The position numbers and the translations under genes were made by a program. Under the pieces are notes generated by a model. The model saw nothing but the letters and a program-made list of their open reading frames with translations, was not told the origin of the DNA and did not search any database. From positions 74,534,712-74,598,711 of the forward strand of contig NC_077224.1 of assembly GCF_024763615.1 (NCBI RefSeq): DNA of 64,000 nt, in the 5' to 3' direction. Below, piece by piece: positions 46,700-56,500 of the stretch. This stretch comes from Phlebotomus papatasi. Lineage: Eukaryota > Arthropoda > Insecta > Diptera > Psychodidae. The first letter of the stretch is position 1, and every line of letters begins with the position of its first letter.

Positions 46700-48540
46700 A
46701 CGTGTACACGTTTTAGGCCAGATTTGACAAAGTTAGACCTCACCTTCTACCATACAAACTGATATTACCATTCAAACCTTTATCGATTTATAAACTGTTT
46801 TTAATATCTAAAATGAAACATTGAAATTATACATTTTATCGAAAGTGCAGTATCAAATGATTAACAAAGAATGACTTAAACAATCTTTGTTAATTTATTT
46901 ATTCATTCTTTCTTTATTTTTTCATGCAGTATATTATACGATATAGAAAAGTTAGAATTTTGATGACTGATATCCCCAACTAACAACCCTTAGAAGGCAA
47001 AGATTCCATCTTAACCTTTCCCTGACGAATATCCCAAATCCCCCAAGACTTTAAGTAGCAATATGTCCTTTCAAGCTTTCCCAAAAGACTCCAGTGATTT
47101 GCCGAGTGGGTGGAAATTCTAAGAATTGCCATTTCCACTTAAATACTGATGACTCAAGAATGTGAAAAGGAATCATGTCGAGAAGCTGCATCATTCGGTG
47201 TATTTTCCCAACCCAAACTCAAAAGGGGAGAAAATGTTCGAAGAGACGATTTTGTGTCAAGATGAAAATGTTTTAAATAAAAGTTAAAGGAAAGTGCTTC
47301 AGTAAGCAGTTGGAAGTGTGTTTGGTCATCATTATTCTTGTATGTCGAAGAATTGAAAACGAGAAAAAGGATGTTCTAACAATCGACATACATAGAGAAT
47401 CATTCGGAGGAACTTCGCGTGATATTTCGTCACCACAAAAGAAGCTTTTCGTACGATTGACAAAAATGCAAATATGAGATAAAACCTTTTTTGGTTCACC
47501 TCATCCTCCATAGCCATATGTGCCCTGAGATTTCTCCTCTTCCCATTTTCAAAGGATATAAAGGAAGACTTTTGATTCCATTCAAATTCATTTCTTCCTC
47601 TACTTCTCGAAGAAAAAAACAGCCAGTATTTTCCTTGACGTTTTTCTCATGAAAAATACCAGGGATGAATGTGAGAAAGTTTTCATGTTTTGGCGCGTTT
47701 GTGCTGTTTACAACTTAGCAAGTTTATTCCACAGATAACCGCGTTCCAACTTAGTACAATAACATTTTCATAAGTACTAGATTCTTGAGATTTTCTGACA
47801 TAATTCATATTATTGCGCTTGTGAAATTTATTTCCAGACGAATGAGACCACCTCTTCTTATGCAAATAATGAAGCTGACACCAAATTTCTGTAGACTTAC
47901 CCAAGATGATATTAACATTTTACATAAATTTTCCATAGTTTTATCCGACTTGAAAACTCTTCATTATGCTATTTCTCAACTCCTTTGCATTCCTCATTTA
48001 AACTTCTCTCATCCTCTCATCTCTTACTTAATATTATACTTCACATTACTTCCTGCATGAAATCATCCAAAATCCTTAACAAATTTTCATAATAATAAAG
48101 TCATAAATCATTTATAGACATGAGAGATTCCATAGCAAAGTTTTTTTTCCAGGGATTTGGTCTTCTAATTGGAAAGACATTTCAGGATTTGTGTTGTCTC
48201 AGTTCAATGAACAATTTCCTGTTATTTGTCTCTGGACAATCACCTTGCTATTTTTGTTTTTGTTTTTTTTTTTTTTGATAAACCAACTAAAAAGCAACTT
48301 TGCGCATGAATAGAACAGAGAAGTAGACCAATTAAAACATAAATTATGGATCAGAGTTGAACACTCTTCCTGAAAAGTAGGAATATTCCACGGTAAAATG
48401 GTTTAAATTATTTTATTTTATTCATTCTGTTGATAATGGCTTTCTAAAAACCTAATTGTTGCATACATTCAACAAAATATTATAATAATGATGAAAACAA
48501 GGCATTCCTTCGAGCGAAATTTCCAGACAAGTTTTATTAT
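46700..48540. other. No supported gene
   Basis: 46700-46980 is AT-rich. 47000-48060 is a repeat-poor block with unrecognised short frames (minus 47517-47332; plus 47785-48060). A poly-T tract lies near 48258-48277. Confidence 0.35.
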
Positions 48541-48550
48541 TATTTTTTTA

Positions 48551-48889
48551 TAAAGGACTCTCTCTTCGAACGTTCGTGCCTTCGAATAACGTGAATTTTC
48601 TTTTATTTTTTATAAGATACTTACACATTTCTATTAAATATTATATGAGTTAGCTTAACGTGAATTATTGATAATTACGTGATAATTACACTGAGAAAAA
48701 AAATGGAGTGCGATTAACCTTTTTTTCTCATAATTTTAACACTTTTTGATGTAAAAATATATCAACATTTTTTAATGTTAATTTTACACCATTTTAAGGG
48801 TAAAATTAACATTTCCGGAATGTTATTTTAACTCACATTTGCTCACATTATTCGAAGGAATAAACGTTCGAAGGGAGAGTACTTTCCCC
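48551..48889. mobile_element. TIR element with TTCGAACGTT ends, interrupted by a MITE
   Basis: Left end CTCTCTTCGAACGTTCGTGC followed by 'cttcgaataa' pairs with the right end TTATTCGAAGGAATAAACGT followed by 'tcgaagggagagtactttcccc'. TA follows at 48890-48891. The CACTGAG MITE at 48690 lies inside. Confidence 0.7.
48690..48833 (+). mobile_element. CACTGAG MITE, 3'-truncated, nested
   Basis: TA then CACTGAGAAAAAA at 48688-48702, followed by the mirrored 'gttaattttacac' interior of 20140-20395. Its far end is missing; the match stops near 48833 inside the host element. Confidence 0.7.
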
Positions 48890-49026
48890 TACTGTCCAGA
48901 AATCTTTCTGGAGATCATTTGATTGCCTTTGGTGAAATAATAACTTTAGTGAAATAATGGCTTAAAAATATTCGAATCTAGAACAACTGGATCATAGAAC
49001 AGCGCTCAATTTATATCGGATGTGCT

Positions 49027-49546
49027 AAATAGGAACACGCCGTGTTAATATTTAACGAAACCTCAAATTGCCCTACAATGTTAATCACGGACGTGTTCAA
49101 TGGTATCATGCCGTGTTACTATTTAACAAATCCTTACGTTGCCGCGAAATGTTAATCACGGACGTGTTCAATGGTATCATGCCGTGTTACTATTTAACAA
49201 ATCCTTGTATTGCCCCAAAATTTTAATCACGAACGTGTTAAATGGTATCACGCCGTGTTACTATTTAACAAAATCTTAAATTTCCGCTATATGTTAATCA
49301 CGGACGAGTAAGATGATATCAAGCCGTGTTCCTATTTAATAAATCCTCAAATTGCTCCAAAATGTTAATCACGGACGTGTTAAATAGGAACACGTCGTGT
49401 TAATATTTAACAAATCCTCAAATTGCCCCAAAATGTTAATCACGGACGTGTTAAATGGTATTAGGCCGTGTTACTATTTAACTAAATTCTTAAGTTGCCG
49501 CGAGATGTTAATCACAGACGTGTTAAATGGTATCACGCCGTTTACG
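49027..49546 (+). repeat. 71-bp tandem array, ~7 units
   Basis: The landmark TTAATCACGGACGTGTT begins at 49081, 49152, 49223, 49294, 49365, 49436 and 49508, so the period is 71 bp with one 72. Each unit also contains 'cgtgttactatttaacaaat'. The CGTGTT and AACACG words make each unit able to fold. The 62-codon frame here repeats MLITDVLNGI only because two units happen to be in phase. Confidence 0.9.
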
Positions 49547-49549
49547 GTA

Positions 49550-49928
49550 ATTATTCGCTGCCGATTTGCCAATCAGGAAGACTGATCGGCGCCGATTAGA
49601 CGATGTTCCATTGACTCACTGAACGTGCTTATATCATGGTGTAAATTAAATCTAGGAATCATTTTCTTCTATAATTCGTAGTATTCTTTAAGTAAGACGT
49701 TATAGAGCTAAAATCGTTATAATACTTATAGTGCTCATGATTCCGTCTTTATGACTACTAAAAATTAAGTTGCATATTCTTAAGGGTCCTATGAGTTTCT
49801 CCAGGAATTTAAACACAAAATTCTCATTATAAGCCTTTTAAAGATGCAATCAAAGACTAATCAAAGACTTGGTTCTATAAGGCAGCTATTTTGCTTCTTT
49901 AGAAGTTAAAGTTTAAGTTAATCTCAAA
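49550..49928. other. No feature seen
   Basis: Unique AT-rich sequence between the tandem array and the next MITE. Confidence 0.4.
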
Positions 49929-49930
49929 TA

Positions 49931-50181
49931 CTGAGGGATATCCGAAAAAGTTAAAATAACATTCCGGAAATGTTTATTTTACCCTGCAGTTTTGATCCGA
50001 AATCGGTGTAAATATTACGCTTTTTAGGTGTATTGGGGGTTAAAGTTACGCTTTTTCATGTTAATTTTGCCCTTAAAAAGGTGTAAAATTAACATAAAAA
50101 ATGTTGATATATTTTTACATCTAAAAAGTATTATAGTTATGAGGGAAAAAAGTTAATCGCACCCCCGTTTTTTTCTCAGTG
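49931..50181 (-). mobile_element. CACTGAG MITE, inverted copy
   Basis: Minus-strand copy of 20140-20395. It starts at a decayed CTGAGGGATATCC end and finishes TTTTTTCTCAGTG at 50181. TA precedes it at 49929-49930; TA is not kept on the right. Confidence 0.7.
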
Positions 50182-50184
50182 AAG

Positions 50185-51583
50185 GTACTCAAAGTGACTT
50201 TCCCTAAAAGTTATTTGTAGTTACATCAGTACCTTTCAATAAATCCTTCATATTTGCTATTTTATCTTCATTTTGCATTGAATGTTAAATCAACTCTAAC
50301 AATATTGAAATGAAGTTCATGATAAAATTGACAGATTATATTATATGTAGCGATAGAGGCATAATATTGTTAATTTGCAACCTCAAAAATCTTTTCCATT
50401 AATTATTTTAGCCTGAAATGAATTATTTACTTGTCCCAATTGGTATTTCATCCAATGAACTTCATATAGATACCAATCATAAATACCCATGCTGTTTATG
50501 AGAAATTCCTTTATCGGATTTATTCCGCAGCAATGGAGAAAATTTAATAAATTAAATTCAATCGCAATAACATCAAATATGTGTGAACGATAGTACAGTA
50601 TCAAATGACAAATAATATTTTAATCAATTCAATTAAATTGTACTTTCATTGGAAATTCCCTCTGTATACATATATCATCAAATGGAAATTTTAATGAGAA
50701 TTTCCAGAAGTATTTTTTCGTTATGTATATTAATAATAATAATAATATTGAGCTACATTTTCCACAGAGAAATTGGAAATGTATTCAAAAGAAAGAAAAT
50801 TGAGAAAATATAGAGTACAAGAAAGATGAATTGTGGGTAAGAAAAATAAATTAAATTTCTCCCTTTTTTGATTCCTTTCCCTAAATAAAAATCCCTCCTT
50901 TCACGTCAACATTATTTGATACCTTTTCAGTATAACATTGATTCAGTGATTCTAGTGAATTTTTAGCATGCGGAAGATTTCAACATAGATATGTACTTAA
51001 AAAAAGACAAGAATAGGAAGCACAATAGGATACAAAATGTTGAGATGAATTCCTTTCTTAATTTTACTTGCGTTTGGAAAATTAAATTTTCAGTGAAATG
51101 CATTATCTTCATTCTTCTCACAAATTTTTCCCGTTGCCCATCTTCCGTGGGAACTCCTTAAGGGGCTTTGCTAGAGATTGCAATTTCATTTTACGACGAC
51201 TACTCTATGCTTTTTTTGTCAAAATTTTCCTTGTTCTAGACGTGATTTGATTTTAATGTTTTCTCTCAAGAAATTCTCTCTACTCATTTTCCCACGGGAA
51301 AATTTCTCTCATGTTGTTCTCAAGAAACGTTATCTTACAACTTTTCATCACAGTTGTTGTGCATTATTTTCTCAGAAGCATTAGATTTTCTCAATTGATA
51401 TAAAGTTGCCTGTTATCAAGACATTACCACTCACTCCACACCTGCTTAAGGTGAATCACTAAGTGCACTTTCTTTTAGAAATAATTAAGGGTCAAATGTC
51501 CTTTAAACATGATGCGAATAATAATAAAAAAATAATATTTATTTGTATTCACAAAAAAATCTATGAAATATTTTTTTTCAATA
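50185..51583. other. No supported gene
   Basis: AT-rich sequence with a short (AAT)n run near 50730-50747. 50880-51420 is repeat-poor; the 68-codon frame at 51178-51384 is unrecognised. Confidence 0.35.
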
Positions 51584-51585
51584 TA

Positions 51586-52651
51586 GGGGAAAGACTCATA
51601 ATTTTGTCTAGTTTCTTATTTTGGACACTTTGAGGATAAAATAGAACACTAAAAATAAATTGATTAAAATGATGGATTTTTATTCCAATATTTGAGGAAT
51701 AATGAATTCTATCTAAATATTTGTTCTTTTTGGAAGATTTTAACACTAAATACGTTAAATTTTGAATATGATTTGAGTTGAAATTGCTTTGTTAAAAATT
51801 CAGTGTGAGCAATTGCTTACGAGAAATATGACAGAACTTCGTGTTTACTTCAGTCTTATTTAGCTGTGGTGAAGTACTAACATTTTTTCCTCGTTGTTTT
51901 CCAGTGATATTTTTAAATATTCATTGAATATTGTGTTGATTTACATTAATGGTGATTTGTACATTTTACCTGAAGTGAGGTTTGCCTTGTGAATTTGATT
52001 TTTCGTGTGAAAAATGGGAAATGTTTTAAGACATTTACCAGTGAGATGATACTCCTTATTTTGGACAGGTGTTTTTCTCACGAAATTTCGTGAAGTTGTA
52101 GCCTTTGTGATGACTAGGTTGGACAAATACCTGGAGAAACAAAGAAGCATCATCTCTACGAAAGAAATGTAGCGAGAAATGCCCTGAAAGGCTCCCGGAA
52201 ATGCCAGGGAATGAGCGAATCCGCACGTACTTAGAGTATCGAAGTCAACTCACTTTAATGAATGATATGGAAAGTTTCCGGGCTTCTTGTGACATTCTAC
52301 GTTTCCCTTACATGAACAGGAAGAGGACTTGGTAGGATTGGTTCATGAATGAAGGACAATGGGCATCCTGTTGAGGCGGATTAGCTGTCCATATTTATAG
52401 CCAAGTTGTCCAAATTAATAACCAAATTGTCCAAAATAAGAGTCAAATTCATCTCTATATATCAATTCATTTTTAAACGTATTAAAACTAATTTTAGTAA
52501 AAACAAAGACAATAAACCCTTTCCAAGTTTCTAAACAACCCTTCTGAAAAGAGAGTAACAAAAAAAGTAAATTAGTATTAAAAATATCGCACTTCAAACT
52601 TGGAACATCGATGTTTATAAGAAGACTGGTCAAAATTATGAGCCCTTACTC
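51586..52651 (+). mobile_element. Decayed pogo-like transposon, 1066 bp
   Basis: Begins GGGGAAAGACTCATAATTTT and ends AAAATTATGAGCCCTTACTC, with TA at 51584-51585 and 52652-52653. Around 52195-52260, in shifting frames, are pieces reading GMSESART and VSKST, the pattern of a pipsqueak-type helix-turn-helix. About 35 codons further on (52305-52370) is LHEQEEDLVGLVHE, a CENP-B-type HTH remnant better preserved in the copy at 32391-32185. Two HTHs in this order are the DNA-binding half of pogo/Tigger transposases. The DDE domain is absent. Frameshifts and stops make it non-functional. Confidence 0.6.
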
Positions 52652-52654
52652 TAG

Positions 52655-52856
52655 TACGCTTTATTACGAGTTTCAAATAGCAATATTTTTATAAAACGTA
52701 AGTATTAAAAAGAAATTTTGCACAATTTATAAAATTCGATTCTAATAATGCAAATTTATACAGTGATAGTATAAATTGACCCTAAGTTTTCCAGGACTTT
52801 GAGGTATTTTGATGCTTTTTTTTGTAAAAGAAAACGTAAAGTAATTAACTGGGCGG
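52655..52856. other. Short spacer downstream of ACSF2
   Basis: AT-rich, nothing recognised. Confidence 0.5.
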
Positions 52857-52862
52857 TTTATT
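52857..52862 (-). promoter_or_regulatory. Poly(A) signal for the acyl-CoA synthetase gene
   Basis: AATAAA on the minus strand, about 100 nt past the stop codon at 52962-52964. It is the first canonical hexamer downstream, supporting this as the last exon. Confidence 0.5.
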
Positions 52863-52961
52863 AACCAAAAAATTGCTCAAATCTAATAAAATTTGATTTG
52901 AAACTGCAATTGTAAAAGATTTCAACATCAAATTTAATTGCTGAACGATCATTGGAGAGTT

Positions 52962-53597
52962 TCACCTACCATGAGCTGATCTACTGAACTCCTCCTGCAG
53001 TTTGAACTTTTGAACTTTGCCTGAAAGGGTCTTCGGGAATTCTGTTACTATTTCAATGTATCTCGGAATTTTATGAAATGCAATTTTTCCCTTACAAAAT
53101 TCCTTAATGTCCTTCTCAGTGAAGGATTCAGACCCTACTCGGAGACGTACAAATGCACATATTTCCTCTCCTAAACGCTCATCCGGAACCCCAAGAACAT
53201 TAACTTCGGCAATTTGAGGGCATGTAGCCAAGAAGTTTTCAATTTCTTTGGGATAAATGTTCTCTCCTCCCCTGTTGATTATTTCCTTTAGTCTTCCAAT
53301 GATCTTTCCATATCCATCTTCTTGGAGAACAAACTGATCCTCAGTTCTTAGCCAACCATCTTTATCTATAATTTCCTTAGTCTTTTCTTCATCATCCCAG
53401 TATTTTAGCATGTTTAAGTATCCACGAGTACATAGCTCTCCTGGTGTTCCAAATGGTACAGGGTTCCCCTCTTTGTCTATTACTTTCACCTCAACGTGAT
53501 CCAGAACGTAACCAATTGTCTCGAGACCCTGCTCATCTGTATCATTAGGAAGCGAAGCGAAACTCAGTCCAGTTGTTTCGGTCATTCCGTAAACTGA
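52962..53597 (-). CDS. ACSF2: ACSF2-like exon 3 (residues 373-583)
   Basis: Starts SVYGMTETTG and covers the C-terminal lid domain to VQKFKLQEEF and the stop at 52962-52964. The end coincides with the C-terminus of vertebrate ACSF2 a few residues past KFKL. A donor-like ATG|GTAGGT overlaps the last codons, so an alternative downstream exon cannot be excluded. The poly(A) signal ~100 nt on favours the stop given here. Confidence 0.9.
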   Translation of the reverse strand, partial: SVYGMTETTGLSFASLPNDTDEQGLETIGYVLDHVEVKVIDKEGNPVPFGTPGELCTRGYLNMLKYWDDEEKTKEIIDKDGWLRTEDQFVLQEDGYGKIIGRLKEIINRGGENIYPKEIENFLATCPQIAEVNVLGVPDERLGEEICAFVRLRVGSESFTEKDIKEFCKGKIAFHKIPRYIEIVTEFPKTLSGKVQKFKLQEEFSRSAHGR

Positions 53598-56500
53598 CTG
53601 GATTTTAATTTTTAAAGGTTAGTGTTAAGTTTATTACTTAAATATTGGATTTGAAACATACTTGCACTCTCTCCAATTTCAGTACATTCTTCATGTCCTT
53701 ACACAACTGTGCTGGACATAATGCTCCTCCAGTTATAGCAGTTTTTACCCTAAGATCGAACATCTTTTCTCTTTGTTTGCTCACTAAGTCAACATACATT
53801 GTTGGTGTACCATAAATAACTTGACACTCTTCATCTTTAATCGAGATAAGAGATTTATCAGGATTGTAGACAATCGATGGAAGCACAGCCGTTGCATGTG
53901 AAGATAAACTAGCCATGATTGTACCTACAACTCCATATATGTGAAAAAATGGAACTTGAGCACATATTTTCGCATTTAGCAATCCAATTAGATTTCCAAA
54001 AGAAATTGCACTGTTAACAATAGCAAAGTGCTTTAAAAGAGCAGCTTTTGGTGCTCCTGTTGTTCCAGATGTAAACTGAATGATGTAACCACTATCTGGG
54101 CTAATAGTTTTCTGTTGATCTTCAATTTCATTAATTTGAGAAGTTGTTGCCATGGCTTCTACGTCAGTCAGCCGAAATGTTCCTCTATTTCCCAAAAAAT
54201 TGTAAATTAAGATAGAGTTTTAATGAATATTAATCTGTAGATTCAAAAATAGTAAAGAAAATAAATTTTAGTTCATAAAAATACGCTAGTAAGACCCTAT
54301 TTCGCCTCTTTCAATTTTTATTCGCTACAACGTTTCGGGAATACGATGTCCCCTTCATCAGGTCTACAAAGCGTTTTGAACAATTTGGTCACATTTTGAA
54401 AGAATTTTTAGCATTTACAAAGGAAAACTTTCATAGAATAATTATGGAAGAAACACGTAAGGTATATATCGTTACACTTGATTTGCACTGGAGTTAGTGG
54501 ACAAGGTTGGATCACGGAGCTCATCACCATGGAGCTAACTCCACTAACTCCAGTGCAAATCAAGTGTAACGATATATACCTTACGTGTTTCTTCCTTAAT
54601 TATTCTATGTAAGTTTTCCTTTGTAAATGCTAAAAATTCTTTCAAAATGTGACCAAATTGTTCAAAACGCTTTGTAGACCTGATGAAGGGGACATCGTAT
54701 TCCCGAAACGTTATAGCGAATATAAATTGAAAGAGGCGAAATAGGGTCTTACTCCGTTTTCACTAAATATTGCACTACACCAGACCGTACATAGTCGAAA
54801 AATACGCTAGTTTAAAAACAGTTAAAAATCTACAAAATTTTAAAACTTGGATATTAAAGGATTACGAGCCAATTCTGAGATAAGAAAGCCTAAGGATTTA
54901 AGTTAAAGCTTTAACTTTGACACTAAAGATTTCGAAATTCCGAATTATAGGAATTTTGGATAAAATAGCCTTTAGCGCCCCTAAAGTAATTTGATTATCC
55001 AAGATGTTAAAACAAGACGTTTCAGTTTTAAGGGTGCATAAGGTGCATAAAGTTCCGATTTGCAACAAAAAGAACAATCTCCACACTTCCTCCTCTTCTC
55101 AGTGTCGCAATTCCGCTGCAGTAAATCAAGCAGAGTTCAGTTATCGCCGAAATATCGACAGTTGCTCCACCAAACACCAAACCCATTCAGCAGAAGGCAC
55201 AGGAAGATACTCATACAGATTTCCCAGTTTCAGAATTTTTTCTGACAAATAATGAGCAATTCAGGTCAATTAATTTCGAGTGGTAAGTAATTCAAACAAG
55301 AAGTGTCTGTAGATAAGTGACGAGGTTAATTTATGGTTCCAGGAGCTTCATCTGGACCGAAGAAAAGAAAGAAGGGCCCCAACACACTTTTCAGCCAAAA
55401 GGAGTGCATCGTCAATTTTTTTTTCCTGGAACACAGAGATACTCTGAACGCATTAAGTGACAGATATGATCCCCTTTGGTCAAATCTCATGGAAAAATTG
55501 AATTCTATGGGGCCACCCGACAGGAACACCGCAAAAACATTATGTAAATGATCAACTACATCACTCTCCAGAAAAATATACACCCTCCGTTCCGAAATAA
55601 GTCGTACGTTTGGGAAAAATTGGGATTAAGGGAAAGTTTGTTGATAAGTGTTTTGTATATTAACAATTATCTCTTGTAAAGAACTATTGTTAATGTTCAG
55701 CACTAAAATTGGGGTACAGTCTTTATGGTAAGTTGAGGAACGAATGTCTTAAAATTGCCTTATTTTTGGCGTTTTATTTTCAATCAAAAATAGGTGCAGA
55801 ATGGTGAGAGATGCAGACTTAGGACCTTCGGGGGACCCCCCATAAGTTGACCCTGGGACCATTATGTCCTTTATTTTGCTCCCATCCTTCCCCTTCGCCT
55901 CCAAAATCATGTGTTTAGGATTGCTCGAAAACACGTCGTGCGATTTTTTTTCAATTCTGGATATGTTTTAGAGAAACATATAAATGGTCCCAGGGTCAAC
56001 TTATGGGGGGTCCGCTGAAGGTCCCAAGTCCCTATCTCTCACCATTTTGCATCCAGATATTCGAACACTTTTAAAAAAGGATGTTCTTTTTATTGCTCAT
56101 TTTGCAAAATTTGAGATATAAAAAATGTCATATCGGAAATAACTGTTGAGATCTACTTATGCATACTAAAAATTCAGAATAAATTCTAGCCTGTATTGTT
56201 GATCACAGTCCATCTTGTAGTAATTAACTATCTACCGGAGCTCTTTGAAAAAAAAAGCGAAAAATGGACAATTTCAACATATCGATTCCTCAACTTACCA
56301 TCGTGATAGGTTCCCCATATTATCCCTGAACATAGAGGATAGTTCATACACAAGATATTTGCAAATAACAAAAACGTTCTCTGAAACCATTCCTTTCGTC
56401 AAACGTACGACTTATTTCGGAACGGAGGGAGTACATCTTTGTGATAAATTAAACTCACCTTTTTGATTAAACACACCTCTTGAACAATTGACAATCTCAA

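Noticed and set aside
49081..49546. CRISPR array
   Set aside because: Regular 71-bp spacing, but the whole unit repeats with no unique spacers, in a eukaryotic genome. It is a tandem repeat.
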